The notes: generated by a model from the letters alone, not told the origin. A stretch of DNA of 64,000 nt from Gammaproteobacteria bacterium (GCA_026398815.1 JAPLSA010000006.1:1-64000), one strand, 5' to 3'. Positions 1 to 13,231 are shown, numbered from the stretch's first letter. Numbers and translations: made by a program.

Positions 1-1
1 G

Positions 2-388
2 CTTGACCTGGTAGAAGTCTCGCCGAATGCAGATCCACCGGTCTGCAAGATCATGGATTACGGCAAGTACATCTATCAGAAGGACAAGCAGCAGCAGGCG
101 GCCCGGAAGAAGCAGAAGCAGATCCAGGTCAAGGAAGTGAAATTCCGGCCGACCACCGAGGAAGGCGACTTCCAGACCAAGCTGAAGCACTGCAAGGAAT
201 TCCTCGAAGAAGGCGACAAGGTGAAGATCGTGATCCGCTACAAGGGTCGCGAACTGGCTCACCAGGAACTGGGCTTCAGGCTGATTGACCGCCTCAAGGC
301 CGAACTGGACGAACTGGCGCTGGTCGAGCAGCACCCGAAACTCGAAGGCAAGCAGGCCATCATGGTGATGGGCCCGCGGAAGCACTAA
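2..388 (+). CDS. infC: Translation initiation factor IF-3, 5'-truncated by window edge
   Basis: IF-3 binds the 30S subunit, prevents premature 50S joining and checks start-codon fidelity. The reading frame is open from base 2; 128 residues are visible before the stop, against about 180 for a complete protein, so part of the N-terminal domain lies outside the window. The visible part carries the family signature [12 protein letters not shown], then the lysine/glutamine-rich linker ([14 protein letters not shown]) and the C-terminal 30S-binding domain ending in IMVMGPRKH. The ATG at 53 is an internal methionine of that signature, not the start. It heads the classic infC-rpmI-rplT-pheST-ihfA run. 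Autoregulation at the start codon is known in E. coli but cannot be assessed here. Confidence 0.97.
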   Translation, partial: LDLVEVSPNADPPVCKIMDYGKYIYQKDKQQQAARKKQKQIQVKEVKFRPTTEEGDFQTKLKHCKEFLEEGDKVKIVIRYKGRELAHQELGFRLIDRLKAELDELALVEQHPKLEGKQAIMVMGPRKH

Positions 389-399
389 GCACACTGCAA

Positions 400-422
400 A
401 GTCATCCTTGCGGTGGATGACT
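400..422 (+). other. Small hairpin in the infC-rpmI gap
   Basis: The 63-base gap between infC and rpmI holds an 8-bp perfect inverted repeat, AGTCATCC and GGATGACT, with a 7-base loop. No T-tract follows, so it is not a standard terminator. It could be an RNA-processing or translational-control element, since the infC-rpmI-rplT run is autoregulated through mRNA structure by L20 in other bacteria. That role is inference. Confidence 0.3.
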
Positions 423-451
423 GATACACCAACACATTGGAGCCGTAAGAA

Positions 452-649
452 ATGCCGAAGCTGAAGACCAACAAGGGCGCCGCCAAGCGCTTTTCCCGCA
501 CCGCGAAAGGCGGCTTCAAGCGCTCCAGCGCGTTCAAGCGCCACATCCTGACCAAGAAGTCGCCCAAGCGCATCCGCGACCTGCGCGGGCCGACGATGGT
601 GCATGCCTCGGACAACAAGGAAGTCCGTCAGCTGCTCCCGTACGCCTGA
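452..649 (+). CDS. rpmI: 50S ribosomal protein L35
   Basis: L35 is a small 50S subunit protein. The 65 residues match the family length and begin [17 protein letters not shown] with the typical basic composition and the downstream [11 protein letters not shown] segment. It starts at an ATG 63 bases after infC and is followed 92 bases later by rplT, the invariant bacterial order. Co-transcription with infC and rplT is expected, and in other bacteria L20 represses this mRNA. Confidence 0.98.
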   Translation: MPKLKTNKGAAKRFSRTAKGGFKRSSAFKRHILTKKSPKRIRDLRGPTMVHASDNKEVRQLLPYA

Positions 650-741
650 ACCTTCGGGTTCTCCGGCGTCACCTAGTGGTAGAAGCGTCGCTTACATAGA
701 AGATTCGCTCAGCGAACACGATCATCAAAAGGTAATCACCG

Positions 742-4563
<3,822 letters not shown>

Positions 4564-4568
4564 CAATC

Positions 4569-4865
4569 GTGGCGTTGACCAAAGCCGAATTGGCCGAAGC
4601 CCTGTTCGAGGAACTGGGCCTGAACAAACGGGAAGCCAAGGAGTTCGTGGATTACTTCTTCGAGGAAGTGCGCGAGCGCCTGGAACACGGCGAAGAAGTG
4701 AAACTGTCGGGGTTCGGGAACTTCGAACTCCGCGACAAGAGCCAGCGCCCTGGCCGCAATCCGAAGACCGGCGAAGAGATTCCGATCTCCGCCCGCCGCG
4801 TCGTCACCTTCCGTCCTGGCCAGAAACTGCGCCTGCGAGTCAGCGTCGATGAAGACGACGCATAA
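4569..4865 (+). CDS. ihfA: Integration host factor alpha subunit
   Basis: IHF-alpha pairs with IHF-beta to bend DNA sharply at specific sites, with roles in transcription, replication and recombination. The 98-residue product starts at GTG ([20 protein letters not shown]) and shows the HU/IHF fold with the DNA-binding arm segment [20 protein letters not shown] (about residues 45-64) and the [14 protein letters not shown] arm tip. It begins 5 bases after pheT, the position ihfA occupies in most gammaproteobacteria. Its 3' end overlaps the MerR gene by 17 bases. Confidence 0.96.
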   Translation: MALTKAELAEALFEELGLNKREAKEFVDYFFEEVRERLEHGEEVKLSGFGNFELRDKSQRPGRNPKTGEEIPISARRVVTFRPGQKLRLRVSVDEDDA

Positions 4866-5232
4866 GCTGGCGCCGCTGCCTGAAATCCCGGCCAAGCGCT
4901 ATTTCGCGATCGGGGAAGTCAGCGACCTGTGCGGCGTCAAGGCGCACGTGCTGCGCTACTGGGAGCAGGAATTCCCGCAGCTGAAACCGGCGAAACGGCG
5001 CGGCAACCGTCGCTACTACCAGCAGGGCGATGTCGAGATGGTGCGGCGCATCCGCAGCCTGCTCTACGAACAGGGCTACACGATCGGCGCTGCTCGCCTG
5101 CGCCTGAAGGATGCGCCCGACGCCGAACCGGTTGCTCTGCCGACCGCACCGGCTGACGGCGGAAGCCGGCAGCAGCAGCTCCGCGATATCCGGCTGGAAC
5201 TGCAGTCCCTGCTGGATCGCTGGCCATACTGA
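4849..5232 (+). CDS. MerR-family transcriptional regulator (ihfA-linked)
   Basis: This 127-residue protein has an N-terminal MerR winged helix (about residues 17-85): [21 protein letters not shown], then [20 protein letters not shown] short C-terminal part may form a dimerisation helix. No metal-binding cysteine cluster is seen, so a metal-responsive role is unlikely. It overlaps the end of ihfA, and this ihfA-merR-tRNA-Pro order recurs across gammaproteobacteria. Effector and targets are unknown. The ATG at 4849 is the only good start that keeps the whole HTH. Confidence 0.9.
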   Translation: MKTTHKLAPLPEIPAKRYFAIGEVSDLCGVKAHVLRYWEQEFPQLKPAKRRGNRRYYQQGDVEMVRRIRSLLYEQGYTIGAARLRLKDAPDAEPVALPTAPADGGSRQQQLRDIRLELQSLLDRWPY

Positions 5233-5248
5233 GCCGGTCTTGAAGCTC

Positions 5249-5276
5249 GCCTGCCGCCTTCAGGGCAGGCTACAAT
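5249..5276 (+). promoter_or_regulatory. Possible tRNA-Pro promoter region with upstream inverted repeat
   Basis: A TACAAT hexamer at 5271-5276 sits 9 bases before the tRNA and would be a good -10 box. No convincing -35 lies 16-18 bases upstream. Directly upstream is a 7-bp inverted repeat (GCCTGCC / GGCAGGC, 5249-5270), which may instead end the merR transcript. The tRNA could alternatively be co-transcribed with ihfA-merR. Confidence 0.3.
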
Positions 5277-5285
5277 TGCAACTCG

Positions 5286-5362
5286 CGGGGCGTAGCGCAG
5301 TCTGGTAGCGCACTTGCCTGGGGGGCAAGTGGTCGCAGGTTCAAATCCTGTCGCCCCGACCA
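5286..5362 (+). tRNA. tRNA-Pro (anticodon GGG)
   Basis: The 77-base cloverleaf has a 7-bp acceptor stem (CGGGGCG with CGCCCCG), a D-loop with TAGCGCAGTCTGGTAGC, an anticodon arm CTTGC-CTGGGGG-GCAAG giving anticodon GGG, a T-arm with GGTTCAAATCC and a genome-encoded CCA end. It resembles the gammaproteobacterial ProL type and reads CCC and CCU codons. A strong hairpin terminator follows within 20 bases. Confidence 0.97.
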
Positions 5363-5380
5363 CTTCATCAAGCAGCACAA

Positions 5381-5416
5381 CAAGAACGGCCACTTCGAGT
5401 GGCCGTTCTTGTTTCC
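5381..5416 (+). terminator. Intrinsic terminator after tRNA-Pro
   Basis: A perfect 14-bp stem (CAAGAACGGCCACT with AGTGGCCGTTCTTG) closes on a UUCG-type loop and is followed by a short TTT run. It lies 18 bases beyond the tRNA 3' end and ends that transcript. The next 158 bases up to the convergent gene at 5575 contain nothing else I recognise. Confidence 0.82.
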
Positions 5417-5574
5417 GGCATCCCTATCCGGACTTGAACTGCTCGCCGAGGCTCAGGTGTCAACACCTCACTCGGCGACGGTCATCGTTTCCAACGACAA
5501 CCGCAGCGATGCGCCCTTCGCGCCGATGCTGCCGGTCCTGGCTCTGCAAGCGATGCAGGACCAAGAGCCTGGCA

Positions 5575-6090
5575 TCAACGCGTCAGATCGCTCTTGATCG
5601 CCTTCAGCACCGCTGCCACTTCGCGCGGCAGCGACTGGGCCAGCTGGTCCAGCACGGCCACCTTCTGCTTCAGGTCCGTGACCGGAGCGAAGCGGCTGGC
5701 GATGGCGGCCAGCGCGCCGCTCAGGTTGCCGGTCTCGCCGGTCGCTGCGACAGCCGCCTTGCGGCCGCGCTTGCCGCCCGCCTTGGCCGACGACGCCGCC
5801 TTGTTCTTGGAGCCCTTCTTGCGGCCACGACGCGGAGCATCGGCGATCGCAACGGCAGACGCGGCGTCGGCAAGGCGATAGATCACATTGCGACCATCGC
5901 GCTCGGTCTCGACCAGGCCCTGGTCCTTCAGCTTCTTCAGATTCAGGAATGCGGCCGCACTCGAAAACCCGCCTTCATTGATCAGATCGGTCGTCGATCG
6001 CGCGCCTGCACCCAGCAGGCTCAGGATTTTGGCGCTGACACCCGTAACGCGGGTTCCAGCGCTCGATTCGGTGTTTTCGGAGTCGGACAT
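5575..6090 (-). CDS. Winged-helix protein with basic AT-hook-like linker
   Basis: The 171-residue protein has three visible parts. A winged-helix-like segment (about residues 15-75) contains ILSLLGAGARSTTDLINEGG and the wing ETERDGRNVIYRLAD. A strongly basic Ala/Gly/Lys/Arg linker (about 85-112: RRGRKKGSKNK, KAGGKRGRK) resembles AT-hook or histone H1-like tails. A C-terminal helical segment (about 120-171) may dimerise. This suggests a DNA-binding, possibly nucleoid-associated regulator. The gene is monocistronic and convergent with the tRNA. I do not recognise a named family. Confidence 0.75.
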   Translation of the reverse strand: MSDSENTESSAGTRVTGVSAKILSLLGAGARSTTDLINEGGFSSAAAFLNLKKLKDQGLVETERDGRNVIYRLADAASAVAIADAPRRGRKKGSKNKAASSAKAGGKRGRKAAVAATGETGNLSGALAAIASRFAPVTDLKQKVAVLDQLAQSLPREVAAVLKAIKSDLTR

Positions 6091-6318
6091 GGAGTTCTTC
6101 TTAAGGGATGAGTCCCAGATTCTACACGCCCCGCCGATTCATCCAATCGCCGGCATTCCACTGCCGCGATTTTCCGAATCGATCCGCGCGCCAATCGGCG
6201 CCTCCATCGAGGGGCAACACGGGGGTCCACTACGAACCGTCCATACCGTCATGAGCCGACATCCGGCCAGCGTCGCGTACGCATGCAGAGTTCGCGCAGC
6301 ACATCTGCACCGCAGCCT

Positions 6319-7500
<1,182 letters not shown>

Positions 7501-7603
7501 GGTCGACGGTCCGATTGGAGCGGCGGCCACGATAGCAGCGCGGCCCGGCTGCCCACCACGAACCGGGTGGCGGCCCTCCACTGTGCGGTGCGCATCGCGG
7601 CAC

Positions 7604-8140
7604 TCAGCGCACCAGCAAGGTCTCCACTGCCGGCAGGCCGGATGCCGGGCCTTCCCAGCCCTGCAGCGCCACCCAGGCACGCTCGCGCAGCAGCTGCGCT
7701 TGCGCGTGGTCCATCACGGCGGTGTTGACGGCCCGCAGCGCGGCGTCATCGGCCGTTGCCGCAGCGGCGGTCACCAGTGCGCCGACCGCCGCCCGCAGAC
7801 GCTGGTTGGCCGCTTCCAGTGCCGGCGGTTCGACGCCGGCCCCGGCGAGCACGCTGCGTCCATCGTCGGCAGCAGCAGTCAGCGCAGCGAGCGCCGCGCC
7901 GGCCTCGGGAATCCTTGCCGCCTGCGGGGCCAGCTGCGCGGCCAGCTTCAGGTAGCTGTCCAGCTCGACGCAGTCATAGCGGTATTGCAGCGGCAGGCGC
8001 TGCGCCATCAGATGGAGCATGCCGACGATCAGCTGACCCTGTTCCTGTGCCAGCTTGTTGGCCGGATCGACCGCCGGCAGCACGACATCGGTCAGCGACT
8101 TGATCAGCGCCGGAATCTGGAACGACGGCCGCAATTCCAT
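7604..8140 (-). CDS. Uncharacterised 178-residue kinase-partner protein, copy 1
   Basis: Function unknown. The protein is helical, Ala/Leu-rich, with no signal peptide or metal motif. The most conserved part against its paralogue at 11412-11948 is the N-terminal third (VVLPAVDPANKLAQEQGQL aligned with VVLPAIDLANTLAIEQGKL) plus the C-terminal LLRER...LQGWE segment. Its start overlaps the stop of the upstream kinase gene by one base, so the two are probably translationally coupled. In the levulinate pathway a small protein (LvaB) is encoded next to the kinase LvaA and is needed for its activity. By position this could be a functional counterpart; sequence homology to LvaB is not established. 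Confidence 0.8.
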   Translation of the reverse strand: MELRPSFQIPALIKSLTDVVLPAVDPANKLAQEQGQLIVGMLHLMAQRLPLQYRYDCVELDSYLKLAAQLAPQAARIPEAGAALAALTAAADDGRSVLAGAGVEPPALEAANQRLRAAVGALVTAAAATADDAALRAVNTAVMDHAQAQLLRERAWVALQGWEGPASGLPAVETLLVR

Positions 8141-9342
8141 CAGAGCACCTCCGCCATCTGGGTCCGCAGTTCTTCGAGCAGCGAATAGGCGATGCCGGTG
8201 ATCCAGGCGACCAGCACGTCCTGGTGGGTCTTGCCGTTGCGTGGCGCCCGGTAGCCGGTCGCCAGCACGATCGCCACGGCCTTGTAGTTGTTGAAAATGT
8301 CGTAGTAGCGCATGCGCAGCGGATCAACCTTCAGGCCGGAGGCCTTTTCGTAACGGGCGACGAAATCGGCCATCGACAGGAAGCCGCCGATCAGGAAGGT
8401 CTTGCCGTCCTCGGCCAGATGGCCGAACGGCCGCTTGGCGCACCAGGACAAATCCTCATGGCGGTCGCCGAGATAGGCCAGCTCCCAGTCCAGCCAGGCG
8501 CTGATCTTCAGATCGGCTTCCGTGTACAGGAAATTGCCGAGGCGGTAGTCGCCGTGGACGACCGAGATTCGATCGACCGGCGGCATGTGCCGGCGCAGCC
8601 AGGCCATCGTCAGCCGCATCAGCGGCACGTCCTGGTGGGCGTCCTCCTCCCAGACCCGCTCCCAGTGGTTCAGCGCCCATTCCAGCGCCTGGGTGCCGGG
8701 CGCCGGCCGGTCATAGGCGGACAGGTCGGCACGCTGCCAGTCGAAGCGATGGGTGGCGGCCAGATGGTCGACGAACTGCTGGCCCAGGGTTTCGCGAATC
8801 TCCGGCGGCATGAAGGTGCCGACGCCGGACACGCCGCTGCTGGAAGCCGTGGGCTTGGTCACGCCGTTGGCGAAGCCGTAGACGATGGCCGGATACGGCA
8901 GGTGTTCGCCGTAGGCATCGATCCAGTAGGTCGGCGGCACCGGCACCACGCCTTCCAGCGCCTTGATGATCTGGAACTCGCGCAGCCGGCTGGTTTCGGT
9001 GATCGCTTCCGATGGCTCCATGCGCAGCACCAGCGGCGTCGTCGTCGGCGCGCCGCCTGGCGGCGTCCAGTCGAGCGTGAAGGCCATCTGCAGCTTCGAG
9101 GCACCGCCGGACAGCCAGCGGCAGTCGCGCACCGTGAACGGCGTGGCCAGCCGGGTCTTCAGCAGCGCCTGCGTGCCGGCCTCCAGCTGGGCCAGCGTCA
9201 CCGGCGCATACGGCGGACCGGCTCGGCGCTCGAGCTTGCGGCTCAGCACCCGGTCGATCTCGGTTTCGCAGGGGAAGCGCCGGCGCAGCTCGGCGATCCA
9301 TTCGGGGCTGGGCCGGTTCTTGTCGATCACCGCCTGGGTCAT
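8140..9342 (-). CDS. APH-fold phosphotransferase, copy 1 (LvaA/ACAD10-kinase-like)
   Basis: This 400-residue protein has the aminoglycoside-phosphotransferase fold: an ATP-loop region LSGGASKLQM (77-86), LVLRMEP (104-110), the catalytic loop HGDYRLGN (263-270) and the metal-binding DWE (285-287). These residues are intact, so kinase activity is likely. Nearby acyl-CoA dehydrogenase and partner genes argue for a CoA-thioester or lipid-alcohol substrate rather than antibiotic resistance. The ATG at 9342 (MTQAVIDKNR) is preceded by AAGGAG at good spacing; an upstream in-frame start is less well placed. It starts 13 bases after the preceding gene and its stop overlaps the next gene. Confidence 0.88.
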   Translation of the reverse strand: MTQAVIDKNRPSPEWIAELRRRFPCETEIDRVLSRKLERRAGPPYAPVTLAQLEAGTQALLKTRLATPFTVRDCRWLSGGASKLQMAFTLDWTPPGGAPTTTPLVLRMEPSEAITETSRLREFQIIKALEGVVPVPPTYWIDAYGEHLPYPAIVYGFANGVTKPTASSSGVSGVGTFMPPEIRETLGQQFVDHLAATHRFDWQRADLSAYDRPAPGTQALEWALNHWERVWEEDAHQDVPLMRLTMAWLRRHMPPVDRISVVHGDYRLGNFLYTEADLKISAWLDWELAYLGDRHEDLSWCAKRPFGHLAEDGKTFLIGGFLSMADFVARYEKASGLKVDPLRMRYYDIFNNYKAVAIVLATGYRAPRNGKTHQDVLVAWITGIAYSLLEELRTQMAEVL

Positions 9343-9355
9343 GTCGGAAACTCCT

Positions 9356-10324
9356 TCAGCAACGTGTGGCAATGGCGTCGCGGTGGCGGGTCAGGTATGC
9401 GCGGCTCAGGCCCAGCTGCTGCACGCCGTAGCCCCGCTCACCGGCGCAGTTCACCCGCATCAGGCTTTGCACGTAGCTGTTCGAGGGATACGGCGCCCAG
9501 TAGCAGGCATTGAGCGCCGACCAGGTCATCGTCCAGGACCGGCCGCGCACATCGGTCAGCGACAGCTCGCCGCCCAGCGGTAGCGCCTTGCGGTACTGCT
9601 GCTCGCCGCTGCAGGCGGTGATGCCGTAGGTCTGGCCGTCTTCCATCAGGTAGCCGCTGACCAGCGGGCCGAAAGCCCCGGTGCGGGCGATGTCGTGGGC
9701 GACGAACAGATGCGCGGTCAGCCGCTCGCCGAAGCTGGCGTGCCACCAGATCACCGAGCTGTTGTCGCGCTCCGGGCGCGGGCCCCAGCTGCGGTCGCCG
9801 GTGTCGACGCAGTCCACCGCGTACTCGCGCCCGCGCACTTTCAGGCGGCCGCGAATGCGGTAGGTGACGTCGTAGTGGCCCGACCACGAGGTATCCCAGG
9901 CGCCGCCGTGGCGGGCGGCGGCCAGCGGGTCCTGCGCCGGATCGTTGAGGTCGTAGGGTTCGTGGAGCGCGACGAAATCCAGCTCGAAGGCGGTGTCGTC
10001 GATGCCCTCGTAGCGCACCCGGTAGTGCTTCACCGGATCGACCGCGGTGATCGTCAGGCCGTTCGGCAACGTGAAGTCGAGCAGCGACTTCGGACACGGC
10101 AGGTGCTGCTGGTTGTCGATGTACAGCTGCTCTTCCCACAGCTCGCTGATGCGGTCGTGCAGCGACACATCGCAGGCACAGACGCCGAGCATCGGCCGGG
10201 TGACGACATAGACGATGCCGCCGATCGTCGTGCCCGGCACATGGAACGGCAGCGCAATGGTTTCCACCCATTGCCAGTGGGAATCGGGCCGGAAATGAAA
10301 CTCGGCATCCTGCGGATGGATCAT
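9356..10324 (-). CDS. AttH/CrtC-like lipocalin-fold protein, copy 1
   Basis: The 322-residue product has no signal peptide or membrane segment. It is beta-rich and carries the motif DTGDRSWGPRPE (about residue 180), matching RDHSWGTRDWG in its paralogue at 10438-11376. A D-x-S/N-W-G signature in a beta-rich protein recalls the AttH/CrtC (hydroxyneurosporene synthase) superfamily and DUF7064/7065-type proteins. Function is therefore uncertain; a lyase, hydratase or lipid-binding role would fit the operon. I start at ATG 10324 (MIHPQDAEFHF) after a GAGAGAAA stretch; a GTG six codons upstream is possible. Confidence 0.72.
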   Translation of the reverse strand: MIHPQDAEFHFRPDSHWQWVETIALPFHVPGTTIGGIVYVVTRPMLGVCACDVSLHDRISELWEEQLYIDNQQHLPCPKSLLDFTLPNGLTITAVDPVKHYRVRYEGIDDTAFELDFVALHEPYDLNDPAQDPLAAARHGGAWDTSWSGHYDVTYRIRGRLKVRGREYAVDCVDTGDRSWGPRPERDNSSVIWWHASFGERLTAHLFVAHDIARTGAFGPLVSGYLMEDGQTYGITACSGEQQYRKALPLGGELSLTDVRGRSWTMTWSALNACYWAPYPSNSYVQSLMRVNCAGERGYGVQQLGLSRAYLTRHRDAIATRC

Positions 10325-10437
10325 CGGTTTCTCTCGCAACACGGGGGCGCGGCGTCCGCGCGTGCCGGCGGACTGCCGCTATCAACTGCCAGGCGTCCCG
10401 CCTGTCGGCGCGACAGCCGGCAGGCCGGCAGGACGCT

Positions 10438-11376
10438 TCAGCGCGGCTGCAGCGAGGCCATGTAGGCCAGGTAGTCGGTTGGCCACATGAACTCGGACCA
10501 GCCCACCGCCGCCTCGCCGTCGATCGTGCAGCGCATCGCGCCTTCGACCAGCGAGCAGGTCGGCACCGGCGGCATCACCAGGGTCGCGAAGTATTCGCCG
10601 TCGACCTTCAGGCGCCGGCCGATGGCATCGGTCACCGTCGCGGTGATGGTCTTCTGGTGGTAGCGGGCATCGGTGGTGAAGTCGACCGCCACATCGACCA
10701 CCTCGGCGAACAGGCCATCGCGATTGACGTAGCCGCGCAGCTCGCTGCGGCCGCCGACCTCGATCTTCCAGAAATGCAGCTGGGTGCCGGCGTTGTAGGC
10801 ATGCAGCCACTTCCAGTGCTGCGGCTGGCCCCAGTCGCGCGTGCCCCAGGAGTGATCTCGGGCGCAGAAAGTGTCGAACGGAAGTGCCTTGCCGTCGACG
10901 GTCACCGTGCCGCGCAGGCGGCCGGCCTGCTCCAGACGGTCGGTCGCCGCGAACGCCGGGCAGCCGTTCGGGTGGAAGCTGTAGGCATAGGCCGGGTGCA
11001 GCGCCTCGTAGGCCGCTTCGATGCTGACCCGCTCGGTGGCGACCTTGAACGTCGCGCTGCGCAGTTTCAGGTCCTGGGCCAGATGCAGGCGGCCGACCTG
11101 CCAGTCGTTGAAATTCTTGTCCGGGCCCATCGGAATGCCGTCGACGGCCTCGAAGACCGGCGTGGCGCCGATGCCCGGGCCGAAAGCTGCCAGCGCGGAA
11201 CCGGCCAGGTTGTCCTTGTTCACCCAGGTGTAGACGAAGGCGGCAATGCCGTGCTCGGGCAGCGACAGCACATAGGGGATCGATTCCCGCTCCAGCGGCA
11301 GGTCGCGCAGCGCGTGGCGGCCGTCGTTGGCGGGGTCCAGTACCGGCAGTGCGCGCGGGTGGGCAGGAAGGGTCAT
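10438..11376 (-). CDS. AttH/CrtC-like lipocalin-fold protein, copy 2
   Basis: A 312-residue paralogue of the adjacent gene, sharing the beta-rich layout and the central motif RDHSWGTRDWGQPQHWKW (about residues 174-191). It lacks an export signal. Family assignment to DUF7064/AttH-like proteins is by motif and context only. It lies between the second small partner gene (35 bases upstream) and copy 1 (113 bases downstream) on the same strand. Keeping two diverged copies in one operon suggests a heteromeric complex or two sequential steps. Confidence 0.72.
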   Translation of the reverse strand: MTLPAHPRALPVLDPANDGRHALRDLPLERESIPYVLSLPEHGIAAFVYTWVNKDNLAGSALAAFGPGIGATPVFEAVDGIPMGPDKNFNDWQVGRLHLAQDLKLRSATFKVATERVSIEAAYEALHPAYAYSFHPNGCPAFAATDRLEQAGRLRGTVTVDGKALPFDTFCARDHSWGTRDWGQPQHWKWLHAYNAGTQLHFWKIEVGGRSELRGYVNRDGLFAEVVDVAVDFTTDARYHQKTITATVTDAIGRRLKVDGEYFATLVMPPVPTCSLVEGAMRCTIDGEAAVGWSEFMWPTDYLAYMASLQPR

Positions 11377-11411
11377 CGGCAGTTCCTCGGTCGTGGTTCG
11401 TGGGTGGGGAT

Positions 11412-11948
11412 TCAGCGGGCCAGCAGGTCGACAAGCGGCGGCACCGACTTCGGGTCCGGTTCCCAGCCCTGCATCAGCAGCATCGAGCGCTCGCGCAGCA
11501 GCTGTTGCTTCGACATCGCCAGCACCGTCGCCTGCACGGCACCGCAGCTGCCGGCGTCGCCATCGCGATGGACCGCGCTGACCAGTTCGCCGGTGGCGCG
11601 CCGCAGCGCGCGGATGCCGGCTTCAAGCTCGGCCGGCGACGCGCGGGCCGCTTCGAGACTCTGGCCGGCGGCAGCGGTGGCGTCGTGCAGCGCGGCCAGC
11701 GCTGACTGGGTGTCCGTACCGCCGCGGGCCTCGCGCGCCAGCTGCTCGCTGGTGGCGATCAGCCGAGCCAGCTCGTCGCGGTCGAAGGCGAACTGCACCG
11801 GCAGCTGCTGCGCCAGCAGCGCCAGCAGGCCGATCGACAACTTGCCCTGCTCGATCGCCAGCGTGTTGGCCAGATCGATCGCCGGCAGCACCACTTCGCT
11901 CAAGGCCTTGATCACCGCCTGCAGCTGGATCTGGGGACGCATCTGCAT
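11412..11948 (-). CDS. Uncharacterised 178-residue kinase-partner protein, copy 2
   Basis: Same length (178 residues) and layout as the protein at 7604-8140. The conserved core is an N-terminal VVLPAIDLANTLAIEQGKL segment and a C-terminal LLRERSMLLMQGWE segment; the middle has diverged. No catalytic motif is visible. It begins one base after the stop of the second kinase gene, repeating the kinase-then-partner order, which supports an obligate functional pair. Most likely helical and cytoplasmic. Function not recognised. Confidence 0.8.
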   Translation of the reverse strand: MQMRPQIQLQAVIKALSEVVLPAIDLANTLAIEQGKLSIGLLALLAQQLPVQFAFDRDELARLIATSEQLAREARGGTDTQSALAALHDATAAAGQSLEAARASPAELEAGIRALRRATGELVSAVHRDGDAGSCGAVQATVLAMSKQQLLRERSMLLMQGWEPDPKSVPPLVDLLAR

Positions 11949-11949
11949 G

Positions 11950-13146
11950 TCAGCGGCGCTCCTCGATGAGGCTGCGCATTTCCTCGAGCAGCATCGGCCC
12001 GATGCCGATCAGCCAGGTGACGAGCACGTCCTGGTGGGTCTTGCCGCCGGCAGCGGCGCGGTAGCCGGTGGCCAGGCTCAGCGTCGCCATCATCCAGGCG
12101 TTGTAGACCTTGTACCAATGCATGGTCCGGGCATCGACCGCATAGCCAGTGGCCTGCTCGTAAGCGGCAAGGAACGCTGCTTCCGGCATCAGGCCGGAAG
12201 TCAGGAAGGTCTTGCCATCCTCGGCCAGCGCGCCGAACGCGCGGCTGGTGGTCCAGGCCAGGTCCTGGTGGCGATCGCCGATGCGGCCCAGTTCCCAGTC
12301 CAGCCAGGCGCTGATCCGGCAGTCGGGCTCGGTGAACAGGAAATTGCCGAGGCGATAGTCGGAATGGACGATCACCGCACGATCGAGCACTGGCAGGTTC
12401 GCACGCAGCCAGGCCTCGGCCAGCCGCATCAACGGCACGTCTTCATCGGAATCCTCTTCCCAGACCCGTGCCCACCAGTTCACGCCCCATTCGGCGCACT
12501 GCGTGGTGCCGGCAGCCGGGATGTCGAAGGCATCGAGTCCCTTGTCGCGGAAGTCGGCGGTGTGAATCTTCGCCAGATGCTCGACGAACTGCGGCGCCAG
12601 CTGCGCGCGCAGGGCGGCCGGCAGCTGCGTGCCAAGGCCGCTGACGCCGCTGGCGGCGGCGCTGGGCTTGGTGACGCCGGGCGCGAAGCCATAGATCAGC
12701 GCCGGATACGGCAGGTACTCGCCTTCTGGATCGCACCAGTAGACCGGCGGCACCGGCACCACGCCTTCCATCGCGCGGATCAGCTGGAACTCGCGCTTGC
12801 GGCTGGTTTCGACGATCGATTCGCTCGGCTCCATGCGCAGCACCATCGGCGTGCAAGACAGGCCGTCCTGCGGGTGCTGCCATTCGAGCGTGAACGCCAT
12901 CTGCAGCTTCGACGCGCCGCCGGACAGCCAGCGCGCATCACGCAGTTCGTACGGCGTGCTGAGTTCGGCATCGAGCAGGGCGCGGACGCCGTCAACCAGC
13001 GTGTCCAGCGCCAGCGGCTTGAAGCCGGGGCCGGCACGGCGCTGCATCTTGCGGGTCAGGATGCGGTCGATTTCCCGTTCGGTTGGAAATCGCTGGCGCA
13101 GCGCGGCGATCCAGTCCGCAGGGGGCTGGCGCTTGTCGGGATACAT
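11950..13146 (-). CDS. APH-fold phosphotransferase, copy 2
   Basis: A 398-residue paralogue of the kinase at 8140-9342, with LSGGASKLQM (75-84), MVLRMEP and DWE (283-285) conserved. The catalytic loop reads HSDYRLGN (261-268) instead of HGDYRLGN; the key Asp and Asn are kept, so activity remains plausible. The start chosen is ATG 13146 (MYPDKRQPPADW), which has a GAGGAG ribosome-binding site; earlier in-frame starts would run into the operator. It is first in the seven-gene operon, divergent from the TetR gene. Confidence 0.87.
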   Translation of the reverse strand: MYPDKRQPPADWIAALRQRFPTEREIDRILTRKMQRRAGPGFKPLALDTLVDGVRALLDAELSTPYELRDARWLSGGASKLQMAFTLEWQHPQDGLSCTPMVLRMEPSESIVETSRKREFQLIRAMEGVVPVPPVYWCDPEGEYLPYPALIYGFAPGVTKPSAAASGVSGLGTQLPAALRAQLAPQFVEHLAKIHTADFRDKGLDAFDIPAAGTTQCAEWGVNWWARVWEEDSDEDVPLMRLAEAWLRANLPVLDRAVIVHSDYRLGNFLFTEPDCRISAWLDWELGRIGDRHQDLAWTTSRAFGALAEDGKTFLTSGLMPEAAFLAAYEQATGYAVDARTMHWYKVYNAWMMATLSLATGYRAAAGGKTHQDVLVTWLIGIGPMLLEEMRSLIEERR

Positions 13147-13231
13147 CGGTGGCTCCTCGTTCGCAGGGTCGCCTTTTCTCGATCGCCGCAATGGGCATAT
13201 CGGAAGGCGTGACGAAATCATCTGCGATGAA

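Noticed and set aside
8140-9342. Reading the APH-fold genes as antibiotic-resistance genes
   Set aside because: Operon context with an acyl-CoA dehydrogenase, duplicate partner genes and the ACAD10/11 parallel argue for lipid catabolism.
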